Below are positions 17,356 through 26,707 of a stretch of DNA of 64,000 nt, piece by piece. The notes below the pieces were generated by a model. That model was not told the DNA's origin, did no database searches, and was given only the letters and a program-made list of their open reading frames with translations. Position 1 is the first letter of the stretch. Each line of letters starts with the position of its first letter. This DNA comes from Ciceribacter sichuanensis (GTDB taxonomy: Bacteria > Pseudomonadota > Alphaproteobacteria > Rhizobiales > Rhizobiaceae): positions 186,001-250,000 of the forward strand of contig NZ_JAMXLX010000005.1 in the NCBI RefSeq assembly GCF_024055605.1. The letters are read 5' to 3'. Both the position numbers and the translations under genes were made by a program.

Positions 17356-17853
17356 ATGACCGAAGGCAATGTGAACAGCACCGCCGAGCAGCCGATATTC
17401 GCTGCCGAACTTATCCCCTATCGCTCGCTTGGCCGAAAGGGGTTTCGCATCCTGCTGGTTCTGACCGGGGCGATCTGCTGCATTCATGCGATCTTCTTCA
17501 CCGTGACCGGCGCCTGGCCGATCGCCTTCTTCTTCGGGCTGGATTTCCTGCTGCTATACGGCGCCTTCTGGTTCAACTACCGCTCGGCCCGCGCGCGCGA
17601 GGAAGTCACGGTTTCGCGCACCAGCCTGTCGATCCGCAAGTACACGCCGTCTGGCCGCGTGACCGAACATCGCTTCAATCCGTTCTGGGCGCGTTTCTTT
17701 GTGCGCCGGCATGACGAGATCGGCATCGTTTCCATGCATGTGGTGGGCGAGGGGCGACGTACCGACATCGGTTCCTTCCTCAATCCGGACGACCGGGAGA
17801 GTTTCGCGCGGGCCTTCAAGGGGGCGCTCGCGACGGTGAAGCGGCGCATCTGA
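17356..17853 (+). CDS. DUF2244 domain membrane protein
   Basis: 165 residues. An N-terminal segment with AELIPYRSLGRKGF precedes two membrane helices (about residues 32-70). A cytoplasmic beta-rich half carries the family motif IRKYTPSGRVTEHRFNPFWA and ends in SFLNPDDRESFARAFKGAL. The function of DUF2244 is unknown; in rhizobia it commonly lies head-to-head with nth, as here. No ribosome site of note was found. Confidence 0.88.
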   Translation: MTEGNVNSTAEQPIFAAELIPYRSLGRKGFRILLVLTGAICCIHAIFFTVTGAWPIAFFFGLDFLLLYGAFWFNYRSARAREEVTVSRTSLSIRKYTPSGRVTEHRFNPFWARFFVRRHDEIGIVSMHVVGEGRRTDIGSFLNPDDRESFARAFKGALATVKRRI

Positions 17854-17939
17854 TGCGCAAGACCTTATGGCCGCGCAAGAAACGGGTGGCATCCGTCGCG
17901 TGGCCGTGGTGAAGTTTTCCTCAAGATGAGGATCATGCC

Positions 17940-18830
17940 ATGACGTTTGCACCACAGATCGACCTTTCGAAAATCAGCGACATCACCCCGGCGGGCTCGG
18001 ATTACGACACGGTACGCAAGGTGATCGAGATGCTGTCGCTCGATTATCAGGAACAACCGTCGCTCGAGACCATCGCGGCAAGGCTCGGCCAGTCGCCGAC
18101 CCAGCTGCAGAAGACGTTTACCCGCTGGGCGGGGCTTTCACCGAAGGCTTTCCTGCAGGCCGTGACCCTCGATCACGCCAAGCGGCTGCTCGGACAGGAA
18201 GGCATGCCGCTTCTCGAAACTTCCATCGAACTTGGGCTTTCCGGCCCCGGCCGCCTGCACGATCTGTTCGTCACTCACGAGGCTATGAGCCCCGGCGAAT
18301 GGAAGGCGAAGGGGGGCGGGCTGACGATCCGCTACGGCTTTCATTCCTCACCCTTCGGTCAGGCTCTGGTGATGGTGACGGACAGGGGGCTCGCGGGCCT
18401 CGCCTTTGCCGATCCGGGCGAGGAGACCGCCTGTTTCGAGGATATGGCCGGGCGCTGGCCGAATGCGAATTTCATTGCCGACAACTCCGCAACGGAGCCC
18501 TATGCCGGCCGTATCTTCGATCCTGCGCGCTGGTGCGACGACCAGCCTTTGAGAGTGGTGCTGATCGGCACTGATTTTCAGGTCAGGGTGTGGGAGAGCC
18601 TGTTGCTGATTCCGATCGGCAAGGCGGTCACCTATTCGGATATCGCCGCGAAAATCGGCCAACCGACGGCGAACCGCGCGGTGGGTGCGGCTGTCGGCCG
18701 CAATCCTGTTTCCTTCGTGGTTCCCTGCCACCGGGCGCTCGGCAAGAGCGGCGCGCTCACCGGATATCACTGGGGTCTGACGCGCAAGCGCGCCATGCTC
18801 GGCTGGGAAGCCGGTCAGGTCGAAAATTAA
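17940..18830 (+). CDS. Ada-like AraC/methylated-DNA-cysteine methyltransferase
   Basis: 296 residues. The N-terminal half (about 25-120) is an AraC-type helix-turn-helix (IAARLGQSPTQLQKTFTRWAGLSPKAF). The C-terminal half is an O6-alkylguanine-DNA alkyltransferase with the acceptor cysteine at residue 263 in VVPCHRALGKSG and the HTH segment TYSDIAAKIGQPTANRAVG. It repairs O6-methylguanine by suicidal transfer to Cys263. Unlike E. coli Ada it lacks the N-terminal zinc/Cys domain that senses methylphosphotriesters, so it probably cannot act as a methylation-switched activator in the same way. It starts 86 bp after the DUF2244 stop on the same strand. Confidence 0.92.
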   Translation: MTFAPQIDLSKISDITPAGSDYDTVRKVIEMLSLDYQEQPSLETIAARLGQSPTQLQKTFTRWAGLSPKAFLQAVTLDHAKRLLGQEGMPLLETSIELGLSGPGRLHDLFVTHEAMSPGEWKAKGGGLTIRYGFHSSPFGQALVMVTDRGLAGLAFADPGEETACFEDMAGRWPNANFIADNSATEPYAGRIFDPARWCDDQPLRVVLIGTDFQVRVWESLLLIPIGKAVTYSDIAAKIGQPTANRAVGAAVGRNPVSFVVPCHRALGKSGALTGYHWGLTRKRAMLGWEAGQVEN

Positions 18831-18954
18831 GTGGGAAACCGTGAACCCGTAAATCGATTGAAACGTTATCCCAAGCGTTCTTGACTTTGCCGTCTTCGGC
18901 TGGTGATAGTCTGGCACGTTCCGGCCGGGCCGGTCTAAACCGAGGATGACGACC

Positions 18955-19911
18955 ATGACTTCCAAACTCGAACAGCTTCGCTCCATGACGACGGTTGTCG
19001 CCGACACCGGCGACATCGAGGCCGTTGCGCGGCTGAAGCCGGTGGATTGCACCACCAACCCGACCATCGTTCTGAAGGCGCTGGGAACGGATGCCTTTGC
19101 CGATGCCTTCAAGGAGGCGATTGCCTGGGGCAAGGCCAAGGGCGGTTCGAGCGAAGCCGTCACCGCTGCGGTTGCCGACCGCCTGGCGATCTCCGTCGGT
19201 GCCGCGCTTGCCGGGCTGGTTCCGGGCCGCGTCTCGACAGAAGTTGACGCCGACCTCTCCTTCGACACCAAGGGGTCGATTGCCAAGGCGCATGAAATCA
19301 TCGCCGGCTACAAGGAACGCGGCATCGAGCGTGACCGCATCCTGATCAAGCTGGCCTCCACCTGGGAAGGCATCCGCGCTGCGGAAGTGCTGCAGAAGGA
19401 AGGCATCGACTGCAACCTGACCCTTCTCTTCTCCAAGGCTCAGGCAATCGCCTGCGCCGAAGCGAATGTATTCCTGATTTCGCCTTTCGTTGGTCGCATT
19501 CTCGACTGGTACAAGAAGTCGACGGGCGAGAGCTACACCTCGGAAACCGATCCGGGCGTCGTGTCCGTTCGCTCGATCTACAACTATTACAAGGTCAACG
19601 GCATCAAGACGATCGTGATGGGCGCTTCCTTCCGCAATGCCGGCGAGATCGAAGCGCTGGCCGGTTGCGACCGCCTGACGATCAGCCCGGCGCTGCTCGA
19701 TGAGTTGGACAAGGACACGGGTACGCTGACCCAGGTTCTGTCGGCAGACAAGGTAACGGCGGATCCGCTTGTAACGCTCGACGAGAAGGCGTTCCGCTGG
19801 GCGCTCAACGAAGATGCGATGGCGACCGAAAAGCTTGCCGAAGGCATCCGCGCATTCGCCAAGGATCTCGGCACCCTGCGCAGCCAGGTTGCCAAGGCCC
19901 TTGCCGCCTGA
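18955..19911 (+). CDS. tal: Transaldolase (TalB type)
   Basis: 318 residues from the ATG at 18955, with GAGG nine bases upstream. The chosen start ([20 protein letters not shown]) lines up with the start of E. coli TalB. The Schiff-base lysine is residue 132 in [12 protein letters not shown], and the [13 protein letters not shown] and [17 protein letters not shown] motifs are present. It transfers a dihydroxyacetone unit between sedoheptulose 7-phosphate and glyceraldehyde 3-phosphate in the non-oxidative pentose phosphate pathway. A hairpin at 19924-19952 separates it from the convergent SH3 gene. Confidence 0.96.
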   Translation: MTSKLEQLRSMTTVVADTGDIEAVARLKPVDCTTNPTIVLKALGTDAFADAFKEAIAWGKAKGGSSEAVTAAVADRLAISVGAALAGLVPGRVSTEVDADLSFDTKGSIAKAHEIIAGYKERGIERDRILIKLASTWEGIRAAEVLQKEGIDCNLTLLFSKAQAIACAEANVFLISPFVGRILDWYKKSTGESYTSETDPGVVSVRSIYNYYKVNGIKTIVMGASFRNAGEIEALAGCDRLTISPALLDELDKDTGTLTQVLSADKVTADPLVTLDEKAFRWALNEDAMATEKLAEGIRAFAKDLGTLRSQVAKALAA

Positions 19912-19923
19912 TGATCGCCATTT

Positions 19924-19952
19924 CACCTCCCTGCCTTTCGGGCGGGGAGGTG
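19924..19952. terminator. Hairpin between convergent tal and SH3 genes
   Basis: CACCTCCCTGCC / GGCGGGGAGGTG form a 12-bp stem with one G.T pair and a TTTCG loop. It begins 12 bases after the tal stop. The T-run is poor on both strands, so it may be a weak bidirectional terminator. Confidence 0.6.
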
Positions 19953-19956
19953 TTGC

Positions 19957-20646
19957 TCACCAGTTCATCACGACATTGTCGGGGATGAAGTAGGTTTCCA
20001 CTCCCCCTATCGTCACCACTGCATTTGCGCCTTCCTTGCGGGAGCGCACTTCCGCGCCATCCTCGCTGGTAAAGCGACCGGCGCGATAGATCAGCGAGCG
20101 GACGACGCCATCCGGTGTTTCGATAGCGATTTCGGCGCTGGTGCCGCGGCGCTGCAGCCCGAAGGGGCAACGGAAGAGCCGTGGATCGCGGCCGAAGCGG
20201 CAGTTGAAGGCGCCGGTCCGTTCGTAACCGTTGGCTCCCGGCCATGACGGATCGGCCGGATAGGGCCGATAGGCGCCATCAGGTTCCACATATTCATCGC
20301 TCACATAGCGACCGTTGACCCAGCCGCTCAGGCGTGGCCGGTCGTAGGTGGCGATCCGACACCAGTAGCCGCCTTCTCGCTCCCGGCAGCCGAGGTTGCG
20401 GATCGGCGTTCCTTCCTCCAGCACCCCGATGATGCGGAATGCCGGTCCCGGACCGGAGCGCACGTTCAGCGTATCGCCGGGGCGCAGGCCCATGACGTGC
20501 CAGTAGGAAGCATCGTCAGACGGGTTGGAATAGAGGTTCGGCGCCGGGATAACCCGAGGTTCTTCTGCCCTTAGCGTTTGCGGGAGCAGCGCGGCGGCAA
20601 CTGCCAGAAGGACGGTTGAGAGAAAGAGGGGCGTGGCGCGGCGCAT
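19957..20646 (-). CDS. Secreted SH3 domain protein
   Basis: 229 residues from the ATG at 20646, with GGAG nine bases upstream. A signal peptide of about 27 residues (MRRATPLFLSTVLLAVAAAL then LPQTLRA) directs it to the periplasm. Residues of about 45-105 form a bacterial SH3 domain (DTLNVRSGPGPAFRIIGVLEEGT, then GWVNGRYV). The C-terminal half has a four-cysteine-type core (AFNCRFGRDPRLFRCPFGLQ) and resembles uncharacterised rhizobial proteins. Such domains often bind cell-wall peptides, but no catalytic domain is attached and the function is unknown. Confidence 0.82.
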   Translation of the reverse strand: MRRATPLFLSTVLLAVAAALLPQTLRAEEPRVIPAPNLYSNPSDDASYWHVMGLRPGDTLNVRSGPGPAFRIIGVLEEGTPIRNLGCREREGGYWCRIATYDRPRLSGWVNGRYVSDEYVEPDGAYRPYPADPSWPGANGYERTGAFNCRFGRDPRLFRCPFGLQRRGTSAEIAIETPDGVVRSLIYRAGRFTSEDGAEVRSRKEGANAVVTIGGVETYFIPDNVVMNW

Positions 20647-20792
20647 ACAGGAACTCCGTTGATCGCGACAGACGATAATACAGCGGCGGTTTTGTCGCCG
20701 AATTATCCACGGGGAAGGTAAACGCCAGCCTTGCGCGCGCCTTGGGCGGCAACTTTCATCAGAGATTTTGCGATGCAGCAAAAATGCTTGCT

Positions 20793-20809
20793 ATCAAAAT
20801 AGATTTTAT
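20793..20809. promoter_or_regulatory. Possible operator in front of the MarR gene
   Basis: ATCAAAATAGATTTTAT is an AT-rich imperfect palindrome ending 14 bases before the marR-like start. The position and symmetry suit MarR autoregulation; the sequence match is weak. Confidence 0.35.
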
Positions 20810-20823
20810 GCAAATCAATCCAC

Positions 20824-21276
20824 ATGAACACAAAATTGCGCAGGGAATTCGGATTTCGTCTCGTCGGGCTCTCGCGCCGCTGGCGTCAGCATGTGGACGA
20901 GGGTGTGGCCGCCGTTGGGTTGAGCGATGCGACATGGTCGCCGCTCTTTCATCTGCACAGGATTGGTGACGGTCTGACGCAGAAGGAACTTGCTGCGCAC
21001 ATCGGCCTCGACGGATCGAGCCTCGTCCGGCTGCTCGATATTCTGGAACGGCAGGGATTGGTGGAACGGCGGACCGAAGCCGAGGACCGCAGGGCGAGAC
21101 GTCTTTATCTGACACCTGCCGGTAAGGAGCGGGTCTCCGCTATTCTGGAGCGGCTGTTGCCCCTCGAGGATGAAATGCTGCAGGATCTCGACGATGCCGA
21201 AATTGCGGTGCTGCTCGGCGCTTTCGAAAGGATCGAAGCCCGCATCCGGGCTACGCACGAAACCGGAGAGCACTGA
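20824..21276 (+). CDS. MarR family transcriptional regulator
   Basis: 150 residues, a winged-helix protein with the recognition segment LTQKELAAHIGLDGSSLVRLLDILE and the wing LVERRTEAEDRRARRLYLTPAG. Only three bases separate its stop from the FUSC exporter start, so the two form an operon. It probably represses the pair until an aromatic or lipophilic ligand binds. No clear ribosome site precedes the ATG. The arrangement (MarR then FUSC/PET exporter) resembles SlyA-type regulation of aromatic-acid efflux in enterics; the ligand is not known. Confidence 0.92.
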   Translation: MNTKLRREFGFRLVGLSRRWRQHVDEGVAAVGLSDATWSPLFHLHRIGDGLTQKELAAHIGLDGSSLVRLLDILERQGLVERRTEAEDRRARRLYLTPAGKERVSAILERLLPLEDEMLQDLDDAEIAVLLGAFERIEARIRATHETGEH

Positions 21277-21279
21277 CCG

Positions 21280-23208
21280 ATGGTGCAGGCACAACGGATG
21301 GCAAAATTCGGTTTCGATCTGCCGCGGCTGAATTTTGCGTTCAGGACAGCCGTTGCCGCCTGTCTGGCGCTGTTCATTGCATGGTTGCTCGGGCTTGAGC
21401 ATCCCCAGTGGTCGGCAATGACGGTCTGGGCCGCGGCACAGCCCACTCGCGGCCAGCTTTTGGAAAAGGGCGTCTTCCGTGCCCTGGGCACGCTGATCGG
21501 TGTCGCGGCCGGGGTTGGTCTCGTGGCTGTTTCCGGGGGAGATCCCCGACCGCTCGTCATCGGCCTTTCGGTCTGGATCGGCCTTTGCGTCGCGGCAGGC
21601 AATCTGCTGCGCGGATATGTCTCCTATGGCGCGATGCTGTCGGGTTATTCGGCATCCATGGTGGCGCTGCTCGATACCGGGCATCCGGATCATGTCCTGT
21701 CCCTTGGTGCCGACCGTGCGGCGACGATCATGGTGGGCGTCGTTACCGCGTTGGCGGTTGGCTGGCTGCTGACACCGGCTGCCGCCGAAAATGAGATGAC
21801 TGGCCGGATGCGTCGGGTGACGGCGCGGTTGTTGCGCGACCTTGCTATAGCTCTTCGGTGCGGGAATACCACGACGCTGGGTGACGAACAGCGGGCCCTG
21901 CTGGCCGAGATGGCGGCAATCGACGAGGTTCTGGATCCGCATGGAGCCGGCTCGCTGCGTTCGCGTCAGGCGGTTCGCGCCATGCGTACGGTGCTGTCGG
22001 TGCAGATATCGCTGCTGCTTGCCGGGCGTCGCGGCGGTCATGGTCGAAACGGAGGGATTGCCGATCTGCTCGATCAGGCTGCGGCCGGTTTCGAGGCGGG
22101 CAACGGTTCAGACGGTCCGCTGGCCCGCATCGACGCGGCGGCGTTCTCCTGCCGTGACACCGATCTCGGCGATGCGCTGCAAACGCTGAGCGAGGCCATT
22201 CGCGCACATCGCGTGGCACTTGGTCAGCATGTCGAAACGACGACTTCTTCGGGACATGCCAGCCATCCGGTGGTGCTGCACCGCGACTGGATCGGGGCAC
22301 GTCAGGCATCTATCCGGGCGACGCTCTGCATGCTGCTGGTCGGGCTCCTCTGGGTTGCGACCGGGTGGGAGGCCGCGCCCTTCCTGTTGCTTGGCCTGTC
22401 GATCATGACAACGATCTTTTCGACCTTCGATAATCCCGCCCATACGATGCGCTTCGTGCTGATTGGGCAGATTTTCGGCGCGCTCGGGGCGCTCGCCTGC
22501 CGGTTCCTCGTCTGGCCGTTTGCAGGCAACGAGCTTCAGGTTGTGCTGCTGACAATGCCGTTCATCCTGGGGGCGTCGTTGTTTTTCTCCCATCGGCGCA
22601 CGCTTCCCACCGCATTCGACTATGCCATGGTGTCGCTGCTGCTCTTGCACCCGGTCTATCCGCTGACGGGGGATTTTTCCTCGATGTTGTCGGGCGCGAT
22701 TGCGGTCGTGCTGGCGCCGGTCGTGGCGCTTATCGCCTACAGACTGATTTTTCCGCTCAATGCAGGCAAGCGCCTGGAGACGCTCATCGTCATGATGGTG
22801 CACGAGTTGCAGGACATGGCGCGGACGGAGGATGCCTCGCAGCACCGCCTGACGTGGCGAGGTCGCCTGTACCACAGGCTGTTCCGGATGATCCGGTTTG
22901 CCGAGCGCAGCGGCGATACGCATCGCGACGTCACTGACGGCGGGCTTGCTGTGCTGTCAGTCGGCTATTCGATCCTCTCCCTGCAGGATCTCGTCCGTTC
23001 GGGTGCGTTGACCGATGGCGAGGAGCGGGCCGCCAAGGCGGCCTTGCAGCGGTTGAAGAAGGTGAGCTCGGAGCCTGAAAAGGCCGCGGCCGCGCTGGCG
23101 CGGGCTAGTGGCCGGCTCTCCGCGGCGCACCCGCGCGAAAGCACTTCCGTCGCAGGAGCCGCTGCGGCGCTTCGGGCGAACGTCGCTTTCATGAAGCGGG
23201 CCGGGTAG
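21280..23208 (+). CDS. FUSC family aromatic-acid-type exporter
   Basis: 642 residues. There are two membrane domains of about six helices each (roughly residues 20-170 and 345-490), each followed by a cytoplasmic stretch of about 150 residues. This is the architecture of the PET/FUSC family (AaeB, YccS). The first domain contains HPQWSAMTVWAAAQPTRGQLLEKG, the FUSC hallmark. The family exports aromatic carboxylic acids or related compounds; AaeB works with a HlyD-type AaeA, but no such gene is adjacent. It is coupled to the MarR gene upstream. Downstream lies an intergenic palindromic element. Confidence 0.9.
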   Translation: MVQAQRMAKFGFDLPRLNFAFRTAVAACLALFIAWLLGLEHPQWSAMTVWAAAQPTRGQLLEKGVFRALGTLIGVAAGVGLVAVSGGDPRPLVIGLSVWIGLCVAAGNLLRGYVSYGAMLSGYSASMVALLDTGHPDHVLSLGADRAATIMVGVVTALAVGWLLTPAAAENEMTGRMRRVTARLLRDLAIALRCGNTTTLGDEQRALLAEMAAIDEVLDPHGAGSLRSRQAVRAMRTVLSVQISLLLAGRRGGHGRNGGIADLLDQAAAGFEAGNGSDGPLARIDAAAFSCRDTDLGDALQTLSEAIRAHRVALGQHVETTTSSGHASHPVVLHRDWIGARQASIRATLCMLLVGLLWVATGWEAAPFLLLGLSIMTTIFSTFDNPAHTMRFVLIGQIFGALGALACRFLVWPFAGNELQVVLLTMPFILGASLFFSHRRTLPTAFDYAMVSLLLLHPVYPLTGDFSSMLSGAIAVVLAPVVALIAYRLIFPLNAGKRLETLIVMMVHELQDMARTEDASQHRLTWRGRLYHRLFRMIRFAERSGDTHRDVTDGGLAVLSVGYSILSLQDLVRSGALTDGEERAAKAALQRLKKVSSEPEKAAAALARASGRLSAAHPRESTSVAGAAAALRANVAFMKRAG

Positions 23209-23291
23209 GCTGAAAGACAAAGGGGCGTTGCAAAAGCCACACTGCCGCCGACCGCAAGTTTCAGGCTCCAGTGAAGCGCAAAGCATCTCCC

Positions 23292-23407
23292 CCGTTATGC
23301 CTGACTTGATCCGGCATCCAGCGACCTGACGTCCATCGGGTCAAAAGACTCTTCCAGCCCAAGGACTTGGGCTGGCTGGATGCCTGTGACGAGCACAGGC
23401 ATGACGG
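23292..23407. repeat. 116-bp nested palindromic intergenic element
   Basis: Three nested inverted repeats share one centre. The outer arms are CCGTTATGCCTG (23292-23303) and CAGGCATGACGG (23396-23407), with one mismatch. The middle arms are GGCATCCAGC (23313-23322) and GCTGGATGCC (23375-23384). The inner pair is CCAGCCC with GGGCTGG (23354-23375). It lies between the convergent stops of the FUSC and patD genes. The shape fits a REP- or MITE-like element and could also form a bidirectional terminator. Confidence 0.75.
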
Positions 23408-23497
23408 CGTGGCAAGCGCCCGTACACCGTCGGGCGCAAATGCGCGGATTTGCCGGCCGTCTGACGGCGCGTTCGATACCGCGCCGTTGACTGCTGT

Positions 23498-24922
23498 TCA
23501 ATGCGCGATCATGACGTGGCGGACGGCGGTGTAGTCCTCCAGCGCGTAGACCGACATGTCCTTGCCGTAGCCGGACTGCTTCAGGCCGCCATGGGGCATT
23601 TCATTGCACAGCATGAAGTGGGTGTTGATCCAGGTGCAGCCGTAGCGCAGGCGGGAGGCGGTCTTCATGGCGCGGGAAATGTCCTTGGTCCAGACGGACG
23701 AGGCGAGGCCGTAGTCGCTGTCGTTCGCCCAGGCGATGGCATCCTCTGTTTCGGAGAAGCGGGTGACGGACACGACCGGGCCGAAGACCTCGCGGCGGAC
23801 GATCTCGTCGTCCTGCAGGGCGCCGGCGATGACGGTGGGGGTGTAGAAAAAGCCCTTGTCGCCCGAGACCTTGCCGCCGGTGACGACTTCCATGTGCTTG
23901 TGCTCGGCGGCGCGGGTGACGAAGCTCTCCACGCGGTCGCGCTGGCGCTTCGAGATCAGCGGGCCGATCTCGTCTTCGGTGTCGTCGGCCTGGTTGAACT
24001 TCAGCGTCGAGACCGCGGAGGCGAGGTCGGCGACGAAATTGTCATAGACCTTGTCGGCGGCATAGATGCGGCAGGCGGCGGTGCAGTCCTGACCGGCATT
24101 GTAATAACCGAAGGTGCGGATGGCGGAGACGACGGCGTCGATGTCGGCATCGTCATAGACGATGACCGGGGCCTTGCCGCCGAGTTCGAGATGGGTTCGC
24201 TTGACGGTCTTCGACGCAGCCGCCAGCACCTTCTTGCCGGTGGCGATGTCGCCGGTGATCGACACCATGCCGATCTTCGGGTGGTTGATGAGCGCGTTTC
24301 CGACGCTCTCGCCGCGGCCGAGCACGACGTTGACCACGCCTTCCGGCAGGATGTCGGCGAGAAGCTTCGCCATCTTGAGAGCGGTGAGCGGGGTCTGTTC
24401 GGAGGGCTTGAAGACCACGGTATTGCCGCCGGCGATTGCGGGGGCGAGCTTCCATGCCATCATCATCAGCGGGTAGTTCCACGGCGCGATGGAGCCGACG
24501 ATGCCGACCGGATCGCGGCGGATCATCGAGGTAAAGCCCGGCAGGTATTCGCCGGCGACCGGCGCATGCAGCGAGCGGATGGCGCCGGCGAAGAAGCGCC
24601 AGCAATCGACGATGGCGGGGATCTCGTCATTCCTCACGGCATTGATCGGCTTGCCGCAATTGAGGCTTTCCAGCGCTGCGAAGCCGTCGGCATCCTTCTC
24701 GATGGCATCGGCAATCGCCAGCAGGTAGGCGGAACGCTGGCCGGGTGTGGTGGCGGCCCAGTTGTCGAAGGCCTTTTCGGCTGCATCGACGGCGGCGTCG
24801 ATCTGGCCGAGCGAGGCTTCGGGCAGGTCGAGGATCACTTCCCCGGTTTTGGGGTTGAGGATCTTTTCCTCGGTTTCCGTGCCGGCCTCGAATTTCGCGC
24901 CGATCAGCATTTGCGTGTCCAT
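23498..24922 (-). CDS. patD: Gamma-aminobutyraldehyde dehydrogenase
   Basis: 474 residues, the same length as E. coli YdcW/PatD, which I recall closely enough to see shared blocks throughout, for example [20 protein letters not shown] and the C terminus [13 protein letters not shown]. This is the ALDH superfamily, with catalytic Cys in [13 protein letters not shown] and the general-base Glu in [11 protein letters not shown]. It oxidises 4-aminobutyraldehyde (1-pyrroline) to GABA with NAD in putrescine breakdown. It is the last gene of a five-gene unit in the order ydcS-ydcT-ydcU-ydcV-patD, as in E. coli. Other aminoaldehydes or betaine aldehyde remain possible substrates. Confidence 0.9.
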   Translation of the reverse strand: MDTQMLIGAKFEAGTETEEKILNPKTGEVILDLPEASLGQIDAAVDAAEKAFDNWAATTPGQRSAYLLAIADAIEKDADGFAALESLNCGKPINAVRNDEIPAIVDCWRFFAGAIRSLHAPVAGEYLPGFTSMIRRDPVGIVGSIAPWNYPLMMMAWKLAPAIAGGNTVVFKPSEQTPLTALKMAKLLADILPEGVVNVVLGRGESVGNALINHPKIGMVSITGDIATGKKVLAAASKTVKRTHLELGGKAPVIVYDDADIDAVVSAIRTFGYYNAGQDCTAACRIYAADKVYDNFVADLASAVSTLKFNQADDTEDEIGPLISKRQRDRVESFVTRAAEHKHMEVVTGGKVSGDKGFFYTPTVIAGALQDDEIVRREVFGPVVSVTRFSETEDAIAWANDSDYGLASSVWTKDISRAMKTASRLRYGCTWINTHFMLCNEMPHGGLKQSGYGKDMSVYALEDYTAVRHVMIAH

Positions 24923-24951
24923 GTCGGTTCTCCCTCAGTCTTGAATGGTCG

Positions 24952-25767
24952 TTATTTCCCGCTGCCGGCAACGTTGTCGGTATCGCGGGTCAGGTAATAG
25001 GCGCCGAGGATCGGCAGGAAGGTGACGATCACCACGAGCATGGCGACAACGTTGGTCACAGGCCGCTGGCGCGGACGGATCAGTTCTTCCAGCATCCAGA
25101 TCGGCAGGGTGGATTGCTGGCCGCCGGTGAAGGTCGTGACGATGACCTCATCGAAGGACAGGGCGAAGGCCAGCATCCCGCCGGCCAGAAGTGCCGTCGC
25201 GATGTTCGGCAGGACCACGTAGCGGAAGGTCTGGAAACCGTCGGCACCGAGGTCCATCGAGGCCTCGATCAGCGAGCCGGAGGTGCGGCGGAAGCGGGCG
25301 ACGGCATTGTTGTAAACCACGACCACGCAGAAGGTGCCGTGGCCGAGAATGATCGTCCACATCGAATAGGGGATTTCGGCCAATGAGAAGGCCGAGCGCA
25401 GCGCGATACCGGTGATGATGCCGGGAAGCGCGATGGGCAGGATGACGAGCAACGAGATCGCTTCCCGGCCAAAGAAGGCGGTGCGGGCGACGGCTGCGGC
25501 GGCAAGCGTACCGAGCACCAGCGCGATGGCGGTTGCGATGGAGGCGACCTTGAGCGAGAGGGTCAGCGCCTCCCATACATCGGGACGGTTCCAGGCAACG
25601 GAGAACCATTGCGTGGTGAAGCCCGGCGGCGGCCATTGGAAGCTCTTCTCTTCCGTGGTGAAGGCGTAGACGAAGATCAGCAGGATCGGCAGGTGCAGGA
25701 AGGCGAGACCGCCTGCAGTTGCAAGTTTCAGGGGCCAGCCGGCGCCGTTGTTATTGTCAGAGCGCAT
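24952..25767 (-). CDS. ydcV: Polyamine-type ABC permease (YdcV/PotC-like)
   Basis: 271 residues from the ATG at 25767, which lies inside the end of the upstream permease gene (about 11 bases of overlap). It has six membrane helices and the EAA loop [24 protein letters not shown], characteristic of PotC-type subunits. It pairs with the permease at 25757-26707 in uptake of putrescine or a related polyamine, with energy from the ATPase at 26704-27693. Its order and its link to patD reproduce the ydc operon. Confidence 0.88.
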   Translation of the reverse strand: MRSDNNNGAGWPLKLATAGGLAFLHLPILLIFVYAFTTEEKSFQWPPPGFTTQWFSVAWNRPDVWEALTLSLKVASIATAIALVLGTLAAAAVARTAFFGREAISLLVILPIALPGIITGIALRSAFSLAEIPYSMWTIILGHGTFCVVVVYNNAVARFRRTSGSLIEASMDLGADGFQTFRYVVLPNIATALLAGGMLAFALSFDEVIVTTFTGGQQSTLPIWMLEELIRPRQRPVTNVVAMLVVIVTFLPILGAYYLTRDTDNVAGSGK

Positions 25768-26707
25768 CGAAGGCCCCCATGCGTTTGGCGATCCAGAGAT
25801 AGATGCCCATGATGACGATCGGCACGACCGAGAAGGCGGCGGCAAGCGGCACATTGCCGGCCGTGCCCTGCTGCGTGTAGACGGCCTGCCCTATGAAGAG
25901 GCGCGATGAGCCGATGATCTGCGGGATGATGTAGTCGCCGAGCGTCAGCGAGAAGGTGAAGATCGAGCCGGCGATGATGCCCGGTAGCGCCAGCGGAAAC
26001 AGCACGTGGCGGAATGTCTGGTCCGGTTTCGCGCCGAGATCGGCGGAAGCCTCGATCAGATTGCCGGGCACGCGCTCCAGCGCTGCCTGCGTCGGCAGGA
26101 TCATGTAGGGCAGCCAGACATAGACGAAGACGATGAAGGTGCCGATGTAGCTGATCGAAAGCGAGTTGCCGCCGATGACGGGCAAAGCGAGCACTCCATC
26201 GAGAAGCCAGGACAGGTGAAGCTTGGCGAAGGCCCAGGTGAGAATGCCTTCCTTGGCGAGGATCAGCTTCCAGGCATAGACCTTTACGAGATAGCTGGAC
26301 CACAGCGGCAGCATGATGCCGATATAGAAGAAGGCCTTCCATTTACCCTTGGCATGGCGTGCCGCGTAATAGGCAATAGGAAAGGCGAGCACTGCGGAGG
26401 CGAGCGTGACGGCAATCGCCATCAGCAGGGTGCGCAGGATGATGTCGAAATTCGAGGGTATGAGCAGCTGTTCATAGGTCGCGAGCGTGAACTCGTAATT
26501 GATCATCCCGGAGAATTCGTCGATCGCGAAGAAACTCTGCAGGAGAAGCGCGATCAGCGAACCGACATAAATGACGCCGAGCCAGAGCAGTGGCGGCACC
26601 AGCATCAGCACCAGCAGCAAGGCGGGGCGTCGCCAGAAGAGATCGGATGCGCGGCGCAAGGGGCCGTTGCCGGCCGGAAGGATCGAGGTCGCCGAAAGAT
26701 CGGTCAT
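25757..26707 (-). CDS. ydcU: Polyamine-type ABC permease (YdcU/PotB-like)
   Basis: 316 residues from the ATG at 26707, which overlaps the ATPase stop (ATGA). It has a cytoplasmic N terminus of about 30 residues, a first helix [19 protein letters not shown] and a periplasmic loop. Five further helices carry the EAA loop [20 protein letters not shown]. This is the PotB half of a type I importer. It is tightly coupled to its neighbours by stop/start overlaps on both sides. Confidence 0.88.
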   Translation of the reverse strand: MTDLSATSILPAGNGPLRRASDLFWRRPALLLVLMLVPPLLWLGVIYVGSLIALLLQSFFAIDEFSGMINYEFTLATYEQLLIPSNFDIILRTLLMAIAVTLASAVLAFPIAYYAARHAKGKWKAFFYIGIMLPLWSSYLVKVYAWKLILAKEGILTWAFAKLHLSWLLDGVLALPVIGGNSLSISYIGTFIVFVYVWLPYMILPTQAALERVPGNLIEASADLGAKPDQTFRHVLFPLALPGIIAGSIFTFSLTLGDYIIPQIIGSSRLFIGQAVYTQQGTAGNVPLAAAFSVVPIVIMGIYLWIAKRMGAFDAL

